Assembly: GCF_011043735.1 (NCBI RefSeq)
Contig: NZ_JAAKGV010000024.1
Coordinates: forward strand, 53,307 to 117,306
Reading direction: 5' to 3'
Origin: Methylobacterium sp. DB0501
Lineage (GTDB): Bacteria > Pseudomonadota > Alphaproteobacteria > Rhizobiales > Beijerinckiaceae
DNA: 64,000 nucleotides
The notes under the pieces are model-generated. The model was not told where the DNA came from, did not search any database, and saw only the letters and a program-made list of their open reading frames with translations. Shown piece after piece: positions 28,300-37,479 of this stretch. Position 1 is the stretch's first letter; each line of letters begins with the position of its first letter. Both the position numbers and the translations under genes were made by a program.

Positions 28300-29472
28300 T
28301 TACGCGGATTTGGCGAAGAGCTCGCGGCCGATCAGCATCCGGCGGATCTCGCTGGTGCCGGCGCCGATCTCGTAGAGCTTGGCGTCGCGGAGCAGCCGCC
28401 CGGTCGGGTAGTCGTTGATGTAGCCGTTGCCGCCGAGCAGCTGGATCGCGTCCAGCGCGCATTGCGTCGCCCGCTCGGCGGCGTAGAGGATCGCGCCGGC
28501 CGCGTCCTCCCGGGTGGTCTCGCCGCGGTCGCAGGCCTGCGCCACCGCGTAGACATAGGCCTTGGCGGCGTTGGTCGAGACGTACATGTCGGCGAGCTTG
28601 CCCTGGACCAGCTGGAACTCGCCGATCGCCTGGCCGAACTGCTTGCGCTCGTGGACGTAGGGCATCACCACGTCGAGACAGGCCTGCATGATGCCGAGCG
28701 GCCCCGCGGCCAGCACCGCCCGCTCGTAATCGAGGCCCGACATCAGCACGTTGACGCCGCGGCCGACCTGGCCGAGCACGTTCTCCTCGGGGATCTCGCA
28801 CTCCTCGAAGACCAGCTCGCAGGTATCCGAGCCGCGCATCCCGAGCTTGTCGAGCTTCTGGGCGGTGGAGAAGCCCTTCATGCCCTTCTCGACCAGGAAG
28901 GCGGTGATGCCGCGGGGGCCCGCCTGCGGGTCGGTCTTGGCGTAGACCACCAGGGTCTCGGCGACCGGACCGTTGGTGATCCACATCTTGGAGCCGGTCA
29001 GGACGTAGCGATCGCCCTTCTTCTCGGCGCGGGTGCGCATCGACACCACGTCCGAGCCGGCGCCCGGCTCCGACATGGCGAGCGCCCCGACATGCTCGCC
29101 GGAGATGAGCTTCGGCAGGTACTTGCGCTTCTGCGCGTCCGAGCCGTTGCGGGTGATCTGGTTGACGCACAGGTTCGAGTGCGCGCCGTAGGACAGGCCG
29201 ACCGAGGCCGAGGCCCGCGACACCTCCTCCATCGCCACGCAATGGGCGAGGTAGCCGAGGCCGAGGCCCCCGTACTCCTCGTCGACCGTGATGCCGTGGA
29301 GACCGAGCGCCCCCATCTCGGGCCAGAGGTCGCGCGGGAAGGTGTTGGTGCGGTCGATCTCCTCGGCCCGCGGCGCGATCTTCTCCTGCGCGAAGCTGCG
29401 CACGCTGTCGCGGATCGCCTCGGCGGTCTCGCCCAGGCCGAAATTGAACTCACGCGCGGCGTTCGGGATCAT
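28300..29472 (-). CDS. ivd: Isovaleryl-CoA dehydrogenase
   Basis: A 390-residue acyl-CoA dehydrogenase. Features are the FAD/substrate region LAMSEPGAGSDVVSMRTRA, KMWITNGP, and LDYERAVLAAGPLGIMQ with Glu250 as catalytic base at the position typical of isovaleryl-CoA dehydrogenase. LLGGNGYINDYPTGRLLRDAKLYEIGAGTSEIRR follows. It oxidises isovaleryl-CoA to 3-methylcrotonyl-CoA and passes electrons to ETF. The ATG at 29472 is preceded by GGGAGGG at good spacing, so the longer start at 29502 is not needed. It is the first gene of the leucine operon. Confidence 0.93.
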   Translation of the reverse strand: MIPNAAREFNFGLGETAEAIRDSVRSFAQEKIAPRAEEIDRTNTFPRDLWPEMGALGLHGITVDEEYGGLGLGYLAHCVAMEEVSRASASVGLSYGAHSNLCVNQITRNGSDAQKRKYLPKLISGEHVGALAMSEPGAGSDVVSMRTRAEKKGDRYVLTGSKMWITNGPVAETLVVYAKTDPQAGPRGITAFLVEKGMKGFSTAQKLDKLGMRGSDTCELVFEECEIPEENVLGQVGRGVNVLMSGLDYERAVLAAGPLGIMQACLDVVMPYVHERKQFGQAIGEFQLVQGKLADMYVSTNAAKAYVYAVAQACDRGETTREDAAGAILYAAERATQCALDAIQLLGGNGYINDYPTGRLLRDAKLYEIGAGTSEIRRMLIGRELFAKSA

Positions 29473-29505
29473 CGGCGCCCTCCCTGGATTTTCCCCATTC
29501 ATACG

Positions 29506-29515
29506 AACGATCGTT
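29506..29515. promoter_or_regulatory. Palindrome AACGATCGTT upstream of ivd
   Basis: A perfect 10-base palindrome (ACGAACGATCGTTTTTT in context) lies about 35 bases before the ivd ATG, a place suited to a repressor. The same core is found upstream of the ycaC-like gene at 10149-10160. A TetR-type regulator is the likeliest class; no such gene adjoins it here. Confidence 0.45.
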
Positions 29516-29653
29516 TTTTAAGACAAGCCTGCTCGGCTCGCCTGCGCGGCGCCATTTCGCGCCTCCGTGGACGCTCACGGACGCCGATCCGTTGCAACGA
29601 GAGACGGCGGCCCGTATATCTTCCTGTCATGCGGAAGAGTTTTTGTACCGATC

Positions 29654-30301
29654 ATGGGTGAGCGAGCCAACTTGCTCCGCCCTCCCGAAGCGGCCTTCGT
29701 CTCCGGTACCGCCGTGAAGGTGGTCGACCGCGCGATCGACGAGCATGTGCTGCCGAAGGGCTTCTACGTGCTCGACGGCGGCCGCCGGCTCACGCCCGGT
29801 GGCTGCGTCATGATCGCGTTCTACCACGCGGCGGCCGACACCTTCACGCCGGGCCTCCGCAAGCACATCATCACGCGCTTCGAGAATCGGCTGCGTCACG
29901 TCGAGTTCGAACAGTGCAAGGCGCTTGCGCGCCAGAACTGGACGCTCGGCGAGCGTTATTGGAGCATCGACCTCGCACCGTTCATCGCGCGCACGGCGTG
30001 CGGCTACGAGCGGCTGCGCGAGGCCGAGGCTGCCGTGTCGCGCGACGAGATGGTGATGAGCGGCGCCGACGTGCTGCGCGGGACCCGCGTACCGGTGCAC
30101 GATATCGCTGCTTCGGCGGGGGCCGGCGAGCCGATTGCGCGCATTCGCGACGCCTACCCGTTGCTGACCGAACACCAGATCCAGCTCGCGTTCATCTACG
30201 CCACCGCCCATCCGCAGCGCGGGCGGCCGCGCGGCACTGCCTTGCCTGCCAGCACTCGGCTCGTCGAGCGCAAGCGCGTGCCGCGCAAGACCGCAGGATG
30301 A
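29654..30301 (+). CDS. DUF433 antitoxin (VapB45-like)
   Basis: A 215-residue protein whose C-terminal third is a DUF433 domain: MSGADVLRGTRVPVHDIAASAGAG..IARIRDAYPLLTEHQIQLAFIYATAHPQRGRPR. The N-terminal part (ANLLRPPEAAFVSGTAVKVVDRAIDEHVLPKGFY) resembles long VapB45-type antitoxins that carry a MerR-like or HTH N-terminus. It would neutralise the downstream DUF5615 PIN-like nuclease and autoregulate. Its stop overlaps the toxin ATG (ATGA). The start at 29654 is preferred to one at 29567 on the basis of family N-termini; no strong ribosome-binding site is seen. Confidence 0.78.
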   Translation: MGERANLLRPPEAAFVSGTAVKVVDRAIDEHVLPKGFYVLDGGRRLTPGGCVMIAFYHAAADTFTPGLRKHIITRFENRLRHVEFEQCKALARQNWTLGERYWSIDLAPFIARTACGYERLREAEAAVSRDEMVMSGADVLRGTRVPVHDIAASAGAGEPIARIRDAYPLLTEHQIQLAFIYATAHPQRGRPRGTALPASTRLVERKRVPRKTAG

Positions 30302-30714
30302 AGTTCCTGATCGATGAATGCCTGAGCCAGCGCTTGACGACCATGGCCCGGGACAGAGGCTATGCGGAATCCTTGCACGTCCATTGGCCCGGTCTCGGCG
30401 GAATCCAGGACTGGACCTTGATTCGACGCGCGGTCGACGAAGACTGGACGCTGGTGACCAAGAATTCCTAGGATTTTCGCGGTCCCGCCAATGCCCCGGG
30501 CAAGCCCGGTCTGCATGCGCGGCAGCCAATCCATGCCGGGCTCGTCTGCTTGAACGGCCCGCCCGGCACGAACCTCGCGCTGCAGGAGGAACTGTTCGAC
30601 ATCGCGCTGGACGAGATTGCCGCCCTGGGCGACGATCTGGTCAACCAAGTGCTCGAGGTGACGGACGAGGAGTCGGATGTCGTGGTCGAGCGCTACCCCT
30701 TACCGGTGATCTGA
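30298..30714 (+). pseudogene. DUF5615 PIN-like toxin (VapC45-like) with in-frame amber codon
   Basis: The frame begins MKFLIDECLSQRL, with the catalytic acidic residues of PIN-like DUF5615 proteins, and runs to VTKNS. It then meets TAG at 30469-30471 and continues with DFRGPANAPGKPGLHA and ARQPIHAGLVCLN to TGA at 30712-30714, 138 codons in all. Before and after the TAG the sequence follows the family pattern, so a single point change interrupts an otherwise complete gene. Truncation at residue 57 should inactivate the nuclease while the antitoxin remains intact. If the amber codon were read through at low level, the toxin would be made in small amounts. Confidence 0.75.
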
Positions 30715-30792
30715 CGCAGGCGAACCGTCCACGGGCCTGCCGAGGCGCGACAACGACCCTTCTCGAGGCCGAGCGGACCGGGCCCGTCGTCC

Positions 30793-31350
30793 TCACCCCC
30801 GCGCCGCCGCCCGGGCGATCCGCGCCGCCCCCGGCCCCGCCGCGGCGGCATGGGCGGCCGTCCGCGCTCGCGCCGTCCGATGGCTCGCATGGGTGATGGC
30901 GATCGCCAGCGCGTCGGCGGCGTCCGCCGTGTCGGCGGTGGCCTTCGGCAAGAGGAAGCGCACCATGGCGCCGACCTGATCCTTCTCGGCGTGGCCGGCG
31001 CCGACCACGGTCTTCTTCACCAGGTTGGCGGCGTATTCCGCCACCGGCAGGCCGGCCAAGGCCGGCACCAGCAGGGCCACGGCGCGGGCGTGGCCGAGCT
31101 TCAGGGTCGCCTGGGCGTCCTTGTTGACGAAGGTCTCCTCCACCGCCGCCTCGTCGGGCATCATCGTGACGACGACCTTGGTCAGGCCCTCGTGCAGGGT
31201 CCGCAGGCGGGTGGCGAGGTCGTCGTCGCCGTTCGACGTCACGGTGCCGCTCGCCACGAAGGCGAGGCGGGTGCCCGTGACGGTGATCAGGCCCCAGCCG
31301 GTGCGGCGCAGGCCCGGATCGATGCCCAGGATGCGGATCACGTCGCTCAT
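30793..31350 (-). CDS. ruvC: Crossover junction endodeoxyribonuclease RuvC
   Basis: A 185-residue Holliday-junction resolvase. The catalytic acidic residues are visible: Asp11 in ILGIDPGLRRTGWG, Glu71/72 in AAVEETFVNKD, and Asp143/Asp146 in the C-terminal DTADAADALAIAITH. It cuts four-way junctions in the RuvABC resolvasome. The last 25 residues form an Ala/Arg-rich tail. ruvA and ruvB are not adjacent, unlike in many alphaproteobacteria. The ATG at 31350 starts right at the fold. Confidence 0.95.
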   Translation of the reverse strand: MSDVIRILGIDPGLRRTGWGLITVTGTRLAFVASGTVTSNGDDDLATRLRTLHEGLTKVVVTMMPDEAAVEETFVNKDAQATLKLGHARAVALLVPALAGLPVAEYAANLVKKTVVGAGHAEKDQVGAMVRFLLPKATADTADAADALAIAITHASHRTARARTAAHAAAAGPGAARIARAAARG

Positions 31351-31728
31351 CGCCGCTCGATTATCCTTGCCGTGGGTGCAGGCGGCGCCCGCATCATGCC
31401 GCGAAACCGTCCCGGCGCGAAGAGCGGAGCCTCTTAGCCGGGAAACGGCTGCGCCGCCACCACGGGACGTTCCGTGAACAAGCTTGCGCCCGACACCCTT
31501 GACGAATCGTAGCCGTGGGCCGCGTGGTGACGTGATACCGACGGTCGTTTTCAAAGACCGTCGGTATCACGAGGCGGACCCGTCGCTGCCGCCCTGGCCA
31601 CCGGCGGCGTGCCGCTCGCCGTCGTCTGGCTCGCCGCCCGCGCGCCTCCGTGCGTCAGGTCCGCGACAACCTGACGGCCTGTTGCGGCGTCTCGACCCTG
31701 GTCTCGGGGGGCCCGGCGACCGGGGGGC
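31351..31728. other. Intergenic region between ruvC and the DUF1989 gene
   Basis: Apart from the 15-bp hairpin at 31532-31570 I see nothing supported here. Frames on the plus strand are low-complexity shadows. Confidence 0.4.
31532..31570. repeat. 15-bp perfect hairpin with GTGAT/ATCAC ends
   Basis: The arms GTGATACCGACGGTC and GACCGTCGGTATCAC enclose a 9-base loop GTTTTCAAA. It shares end sequence and architecture with the hairpin at 2785-2826. There is no T-run. It probably belongs to a dispersed palindromic repeat family. Confidence 0.75.
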
Positions 31729-32610
31729 TCACCGGCCCCCGCTTGGCGGAAGCCCTGCCGCTGTCCCATCCCACCAGCCCTTTTCGGCGTGGAGCCCGTG
31801 CTGGCCGCGATAGGGCGCCACGTCCGGGCTCTGCCAGCCCTCCGTCAGCTCCGGTGCCAGCCGGTAGACCTCGACGGCGAGCGGCCGGCAGACCTCGATC
31901 GGGTCGCGGGCGTCGGGCCCCCAGAGCGGCACCGAGAGATCGCCGCCCGGACAGGTCGAGAGGGCGCAGAGCAGGTCGATCTCGGCGAAGAACTCGAGGT
32001 AGTCGCCGGGCTTCGCCGGGCAGTCGCGCATGAAATACATGTCGTCGTGGTTGAGGCCGGTGACCTGGAACACGTTGAGCACGTCGTGGACGTCGAACTC
32101 GGTCAGGCCGAACGGCATCACCGCGCGGACCAGGTTCGAGTGGCAGTGGAAGTGGAAGTCCTGGCCGGTCAGCAGCTTGTTGACGTAGGGATCGCAGCGG
32201 GTTCCCAGCAGGTCGTGGACCCGGCCGCCATACTCGTCGGTGCCGTAATTCGCCAGCGTGTCGGCCGTGATGGTGACGAGCGGGCGCAGGAACGGCAGGG
32301 TCGACCACAGCCGGTCGAAGGTGGTGACATGGGCGCCCTGGAGCTGGCGGGTGCGCGCCGCCCACAGCCGCTCGCGCGGGTCGTGCCGGTTCCAGATGTT
32401 GAGGTCGCCGACCTGCGGCCCCTCCGGCGCCACGACGCGGAAGACGTGGCCCGCCGGCACGCTCCAGGCCCGGCCGGTGCGGATCGGGAGGGTGAAGCTC
32501 TCGACGAGGGTGCGCCCGCCGGTCTCGGCGGCGATCCGCTCGTAGAACGGCCGATCGACCGACAGGGCCGAGCCCTTGCTGACCTGATAGGCGGCCGGAA
32601 AGTCCTTCAT
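31729..32610 (-). CDS. DUF1989 (urea carboxylase-associated type) protein
   Basis: A 293-residue protein of the DUF1989 family. Typical features are the central GHVFRVVAPEGPQVGDLNIWN, TYPICAL-looking metal-site candidates in GQDFHFHCHSNLVRAV and ALSTCPGGDLSVP, and a C-terminal region ending RPLAVEVYRL. Family members accompany urea/guanidine carboxylases or act on small amide compounds, but no such enzyme is adjacent here; the urt urea transporter lies 8 kb away. It precedes the end of the large ferredoxin oxidoreductase gene by 122 bases on the same strand, so it may be co-transcribed with it. The biochemical role is unproven. Confidence 0.8.
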   Translation of the reverse strand: MKDFPAAYQVSKGSALSVDRPFYERIAAETGGRTLVESFTLPIRTGRAWSVPAGHVFRVVAPEGPQVGDLNIWNRHDPRERLWAARTRQLQGAHVTTFDRLWSTLPFLRPLVTITADTLANYGTDEYGGRVHDLLGTRCDPYVNKLLTGQDFHFHCHSNLVRAVMPFGLTEFDVHDVLNVFQVTGLNHDDMYFMRDCPAKPGDYLEFFAEIDLLCALSTCPGGDLSVPLWGPDARDPIEVCRPLAVEVYRLAPELTEGWQSPDVAPYRGQHGLHAEKGWWDGTAAGLPPSGGR

Positions 32611-32732
32611 GCCGGGTTGCTCCTGGTGAGGTGGCGGCGCCAGGAGTGGCAGAAGAGAAGGGGAGGGGCAAACGAGCGGGAACATGGCGCGGGGTTCTCC
32701 TCTCCCCGCCCGCGGGGAGAGGAGAACGGCCC

Positions 32733-35700
32733 CTACTCCGCCGCCGTCGCGAGGAGGGCCTCCTTGCTGCGGAACCGCGCCAGCAACGCCGCCTCCTCGG
32801 CCGTCACCGCCTCCAGGTTCTTCGCCTTCACCGGTCCGTAGCCCCGGATGCGCTGGGGCAGGCCGGCCAATCCCACCGCCGTCGCGTGATTGGCCGGCGT
32901 CAGGTCGCGGGCGATCTCGGCCAGCAGGACCTCGAAATCCTGCACCAGCCGCCGCTCCTCGCGCCGTTCCCGGGTGTAGCCGAACGGATCGAGGGCGGTG
33001 CCGCGCAAGCGCTTCATCCGGGCCAGCACCCCGAAGGCCTTCATCACCCACGGCCCGAAGGTCATCTTGCGCGGCCGGCCTGTGGCGGGGTCGCGCCGGG
33101 CCAGCAGCGGCGGCGCGAGGTGGAACTCGTAGCGCAGGGCCTCGCCCTCGAAGGTGCGCTCGACTTGCGCCTTGAAGCTGCCGTCGGTGTAGAGCCGCGC
33201 GACCTCGTACTCGTCCTTGTAGGCCATGAGCCGGAACAGCGAGCGGGCGGCGGCCTCCGCGAGCGCCGACTGGCCGGGCACCACGGCCGCCTCCCGCGCC
33301 CGAAGGGCCGCGACCGCCTTCGCGTAGCGCTCGGCATACGCCGCATCCTGGTAGGCGGTGAGGAAGGCGACCCGCTTGGCGATGACGCCGTCGAGATCCG
33401 GCGCCAGCTCCGGGGCCGGGACCTCGACGGCCCGCATCGTCTCTGGCGACGCCGCGGCCCGCCGCCCCCAGGCGAAGGCCGCGAGGTTCATCGCCACCGC
33501 CTCGCGGTTGAGCTCGATCGCCTTGAGGAGCGCGGCCCGCGACAGCGGCACCCGCCCGCGCTGCCAGGCATAGCCGAGCATGAACATGTTGGCGGCGAGC
33601 GCATTGCCGAGCACCGAGACCGCGAGGCTCGTCGCGTCGGTGAAGTCGGCGCTCTCCGCGCCGGCGGCCTCGCGGATCGCCCGCTTGATCCGCTCGGCCG
33701 GCAGGGAGAAGTCGGGCCGGCGGGTGAACTCGCCCGGCATCACCTCGGCGGTGTTGACGACGAGGTGGGTGCGGCCCTTGGCGATCGCCGAGAGCACCTT
33801 GCGGTTGCCGCTGACCACGAGGTCGCAGCCGAGCACCAAGTCGGCGGCGCCGGCCCCGACCCGGATCGCGTGGATGTCCTCCTGCCGGTTGGCCAGCCGC
33901 ACGTGGCTGAACACCGCCCCGCCCTTCTGGGCGAGGCCGGCCATGTCGATCATGCCCAGGCCCTTGCCCTCGAGATGCGCCGCCATGCCGAGGATCGCCC
34001 CGATCGTCACCACGCCGGTGCCGCCGACGCCGGTGACGATCAGGTTGTAGGTCCCGGCGATCTCCGGGACGACCGGCTCGGGGACGCCCGCATCCGGCGC
34101 CTCCTTGCTCGCCGCCGCCGGGAGGTTCACCGGCTTGCTGCGGGGCTTGGCGCCATGCACCGTCACGAAGGACGGGCAAAAGCCCTTCACGCAGGAAAAG
34201 TCCTTGTTGCAGCCCGACTGGTCGATGCGGCGCTTGCGGCCGAACTCGTTCTCGACCGGCTGCACCGCGACGCAGTTCGACTGCACCGAGCAATCGCCGC
34301 AGCCCTCGCAGACGAGTTCGTTGATGATGACCCGCTTGTCCGGGTCCGGATAGGCGTTGCGCTTGCGCCGGCGGCGCTTCTCGGAGGCGCAGGTCTGGTC
34401 GTAGATCATCACCGAGACGCCCGGCACGGTGGCCAGTTCCCGCTGCACCGCATCCAGCTCGTCGCGGTGGTGGATCGTCAGCCCGTGCGGCCAAGTCACC
34501 GTCGAGGGATATTTGTGCGGCTCGTCGGTGACCAGCGCGATGCGCTCGACGCCCTCCGCCCGCACCTGGGCGGCGATGCGGTCGACGGTGAGCCCGCCCT
34601 CGTGCGGCTGGCCGCCGGTCATCGCGACGGCATCGTTGAACAGGATCTTGTAGGTGATGGTGGTGCCGGTATCGACGGCCCAGCGCAAGGCCAGCGAGCC
34701 CGAATGGTTGTAGGTGCCGTCGCCGAGATTCTGGAAGACGTGGCCGCGCGTCGAGAAGGCGTTCTCGCCGATCCAGTTCGCGCCCTCGCCGCCCATCTGG
34801 GTGAAGCCGTCGGTCTCGCGGTCCATCCACTGCGCCATGTAGTGGCAGCCGATGCCCGCATAGGCCCGCATGCCCTCCGGCACCTTGGTCGAGGAATTGT
34901 GCGGGCAGCCGGCGCAGAAATGCGGGATCCGCGCCGCGATGTCGGCGGTCTGCGCCAGGCGCTCCTGCGCGCCCTTGAGGCGCGCGACGCGGCCGGCGAG
35001 GTCGTCGTTGCGGTGGTAGCGCAGCAGCCGCTCGCCCAGCGCCACCGCGATGTCGTTCGGATCGAGCGCGCCCTTCACCGGGAAGAGCCAGCGGCCTTCT
35101 TCGTCGCGCTTGCCGATGCAGACCGGCTGATGGCGCGACCCGTACAGCTCCTCGCGCAGCTGCACCTCGATCAGCGAGCGCTTCTCCTCCACCACCATCA
35201 CGAGGTCGAGGCCGTCCGCGAACTCCGCGAGTTCGCGACGCGACAGCGGCCACGGGCAGGCGACCTTGTAGAGGCGAAGCCCCATGTCGTTGGCCTTGAC
35301 CTCGTCGAGGCCGAGGTCGTCCATCGCCTGGCGCACGTCGAGATAGGATTTGCCGACCGTGATGATGCCGATCTTCGGCTGGCGCCCGCCCGAGAGCACG
35401 ATCCGGTTGAGGTTGTTGGCGCGCACGAAGGCCATCATGGCGTCGCGCTTGAAGTCCTGGAGGCGGGCCTCCTGCTCCAGGATGCCGTCCGGCGTGCGGA
35501 TGTTGAGCCCGCCCGGCGGCATCAGGAAATCGTCGGGGAGAAGAATCTTCACCCGGTCGAGGCGCGCATCGACGCTCGCGGTCGATTCGATGTTCTCCTT
35601 CACGCACTTGAAGGCGACCCAGGTGCCGCAATAGCGGCTCATCGCGTAGCCGTAGAGGCCGTAATCCAGAATCTCCTGCACGCCGGCCGGGTTCAGGATC

Positions 35701-36227
35701 GGCGACATGACGTCGACGAAGTGGAACTCCGACTGGTGCGCCACGGTGGAGGATTCCGCCGTGTGGTCGTCGCCCATCAGCGCCAGCACGCCGCCGTGGC
35801 GCGAGGTGCCGGCCATGTTGGCGTGGCGGAACACGTCGCCGGAGCGGTCGACGCCGGGTCCCTTGCCGTACCAGAGGCCGAACACGCCGTCGTAGCGGCC
35901 CTCGCCCCGCATCTCGGCCTGCTGCGCCCCCCAGATCGCGGTGGCGGCCAGCTCCTCGTTGAGGCCGGGCTGGAACACGATGCCGGCTTGATCCAGGACC
36001 TTCTTCGCCCGCACCAGGTTCTGGTCGAGTCCGCCGATCGGCGAGCCGCGATACCCCGACACGAAGCCCGCGGTGTTGAGCCCCGCCGCCCGGTCGCGGG
36101 CCTGCTGCATCAAGAGCATCCGGATCACCGCCTGGGTGCCGGTGACGAAGACCTGGTCGCGGGAGAGATCGTACTTGTCGTCGAGGCTGACCGGCCGAAG
36201 GGACGGGGTGGTCGCGGGCGAACCCAT
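32733..36227 (-). CDS. Indolepyruvate ferredoxin oxidoreductase, fused alpha/beta
   Basis: A 1164-residue 2-oxoacid:ferredoxin oxidoreductase. The N-terminal IorA-like part has the pyrimidine-binding TPP region (YRGSPIGGLDQNL, QPGLNEELAATAIWG) and a core TPP region (FCAGCPHNSSTKVPEG, MGGEGANWIG). The iron-sulfur region contains CEGCGDCSVQSNC plus further Cys (FSCVKGFCPSF). The gamma-type IorB-like part starts at YNLIVTGVGGTGVVTIG and runs to the C-terminus. It oxidatively decarboxylates aryl- or branched-chain 2-oxoacids to acyl-CoA and reduces ferredoxin. Its place between ruvC/DUF1989 and a cysteine synthase-like gene is not far from the leucine operon. GGAGAGG precedes the ATG at 36227. 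Confidence 0.92.
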   Translation of the reverse strand: MGSPATTPSLRPVSLDDKYDLSRDQVFVTGTQAVIRMLLMQQARDRAAGLNTAGFVSGYRGSPIGGLDQNLVRAKKVLDQAGIVFQPGLNEELAATAIWGAQQAEMRGEGRYDGVFGLWYGKGPGVDRSGDVFRHANMAGTSRHGGVLALMGDDHTAESSTVAHQSEFHFVDVMSPILNPAGVQEILDYGLYGYAMSRYCGTWVAFKCVKENIESTASVDARLDRVKILLPDDFLMPPGGLNIRTPDGILEQEARLQDFKRDAMMAFVRANNLNRIVLSGGRQPKIGIITVGKSYLDVRQAMDDLGLDEVKANDMGLRLYKVACPWPLSRRELAEFADGLDLVMVVEEKRSLIEVQLREELYGSRHQPVCIGKRDEEGRWLFPVKGALDPNDIAVALGERLLRYHRNDDLAGRVARLKGAQERLAQTADIAARIPHFCAGCPHNSSTKVPEGMRAYAGIGCHYMAQWMDRETDGFTQMGGEGANWIGENAFSTRGHVFQNLGDGTYNHSGSLALRWAVDTGTTITYKILFNDAVAMTGGQPHEGGLTVDRIAAQVRAEGVERIALVTDEPHKYPSTVTWPHGLTIHHRDELDAVQRELATVPGVSVMIYDQTCASEKRRRRKRNAYPDPDKRVIINELVCEGCGDCSVQSNCVAVQPVENEFGRKRRIDQSGCNKDFSCVKGFCPSFVTVHGAKPRSKPVNLPAAASKEAPDAGVPEPVVPEIAGTYNLIVTGVGGTGVVTIGAILGMAAHLEGKGLGMIDMAGLAQKGGAVFSHVRLANRQEDIHAIRVGAGAADLVLGCDLVVSGNRKVLSAIAKGRTHLVVNTAEVMPGEFTRRPDFSLPAERIKRAIREAAGAESADFTDATSLAVSVLGNALAANMFMLGYAWQRGRVPLSRAALLKAIELNREAVAMNLAAFAWGRRAAASPETMRAVEVPAPELAPDLDGVIAKRVAFLTAYQDAAYAERYAKAVAALRAREAAVVPGQSALAEAAARSLFRLMAYKDEYEVARLYTDGSFKAQVERTFEGEALRYEFHLAPPLLARRDPATGRPRKMTFGPWVMKAFGVLARMKRLRGTALDPFGYTRERREERRLVQDFEVLLAEIARDLTPANHATAVGLAGLPQRIRGYGPVKAKNLEAVTAEEAALLARFRSKEALLATAAE

Positions 36228-36438
36228 CGCGTGTTCCTCTCCTCCTCGCGCGGTGCGGGCCGGTTTCACCGGCCTCTCGGGACCACGCCGATTAAGTCAG
36301 GAAGGCTGACATTTCCGGGGGCGGGCGTCAACGCGGCCTGGAGGCATTCCAGGCAGGCGAGCCTTGCCGCCTATCCGGTTTCGCGGCATCACCGCACACC
36401 CTGCGGGCCCGCGCCCGCCTCGACCGGATAGCTTCGCG

Positions 36439-37479
36439 ATGATCCGCCCCGACATCCTCGCCGCGATCGGCGGCACGCCCTTGATCCGCCTCAAGCGCGC
36501 CTCCGAGGAGACCGGCTGCACCATCCTGGGCAAGGCCGAGTTCCTGAATCCCGGCCAGTCGGTGAAGGACCGGGCCGCCCTGTCGATGGTCGAGGCGGCC
36601 GAGCGCGCCGGCACCTTGCGGCCGGGCGGCACCATCGTGGAGGGCACGGCGGGCAATACCGGCATCGGGCTCGCCCTCGTCGGCGCGGCGCGGGGCTACC
36701 GCACCGTGATCGTGATCCCCGACACGCAGTCGGCGGAGAAGAAGCTGGCGCTCAGGCTCGCCGGGGCCGACCTCGTCGAGGTGCCGGCGGTGCCGTTCTC
36801 CAACCCCAACAACTACGTGAAGGTCGCAGGCCGCCTCGCCGCGCGGCTCTCCACCACCGAGCCCGGCGGCGCCTTCTTCGCCGACCAGTTCGACAATACC
36901 GCCAACCGCGAGGCCCACATCGCCACCACCGGACCGGAGATCTGGGAGGCGACCGGGGGGAAGGTCGACGGCTTCATCTGCGCGGCCGGCACCGGCGGCA
37001 CGCTCGCCGGCACAGCGGCGGCGCTTCGCGCCCGCCATCCCGGGGTGACGATCGGGCTCGCCGACCCGGACGGCTCGGCCCTGCACCCGTACTACGCCAC
37101 CGGCGAGCTCAAGGCCTCGGGCAACTCGATCACCGAGGGGATCGGCCAGGGGCGCATCACCGGCAACCTCGAGGGTTTCAGGCCCGACATCTCCTTCGGC
37201 ATCCCCGACGCCGAGGCGCTGCCGCTGGTCTTCGGCCTCCTGGAGGAGGAGGGCCTGTGCCTCGGCGGCTCGTCGGGCATCAACGTGGCGGGGGCGATCC
37301 GGCTCGCCCGCCATCTCGGCCCGGGTCACACCGTCGTGACGATCCTGTGCGATTACGGCACCCGCTACGCCTCGAAGCTGTTCGATCCCGGCTTCCTGCG
37401 CGCCCGCGACCTGCCGGTGCCGCACTGGCTCGCCAGCCCGCGGGCGATCGATCCGGGGCTGGTACCGACGGGGTCGTGA
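36439..37479 (+). CDS. Cysteine synthase-like PLP enzyme
   Basis: A 346-residue beta-family PLP protein. The PLP Lys43 lies in NPGQSVKDRAAL; the substrate loop is EGTAGNTGIG, the phosphate loop GTGGTLAG, and GGSSGINVAGA is near the C-terminus. It probably makes cysteine from O-acetylserine and sulfide, or a related beta-replacement. The EGTAGNTG loop (rather than EPTSGNTG) and a C-terminal extension of about 30 residues differ from CysK and resemble the Cys-synthase-A-like group found in many proteobacteria. It is divergent from the ferredoxin oxidoreductase gene. No ribosome-binding site is clear; the ATG at 36439 puts the fold at the N-terminus. Confidence 0.85.
   Translation: MIRPDILAAIGGTPLIRLKRASEETGCTILGKAEFLNPGQSVKDRAALSMVEAAERAGTLRPGGTIVEGTAGNTGIGLALVGAARGYRTVIVIPDTQSAEKKLALRLAGADLVEVPAVPFSNPNNYVKVAGRLAARLSTTEPGGAFFADQFDNTANREAHIATTGPEIWEATGGKVDGFICAAGTGGTLAGTAAALRARHPGVTIGLADPDGSALHPYYATGELKASGNSITEGIGQGRITGNLEGFRPDISFGIPDAEALPLVFGLLEEEGLCLGGSSGINVAGAIRLARHLGPGHTVVTILCDYGTRYASKLFDPGFLRARDLPVPHWLASPRAIDPGLVPTGS

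Noticed and set aside
31729..35631. A 1300-codon minus-strand frame joining the DUF1989 protein to sequence overlapping the ferredoxin oxidoreductase gene
   Set aside because: Only the last 293 residues are family-like; the upstream part is an out-of-frame shadow of the oxidoreductase gene.
32631..36431. A 1266-codon plus-strand frame opposite the ferredoxin oxidoreductase gene
   Set aside because: It is a mirror of a well-supported minus-strand gene, with low-complexity translation.
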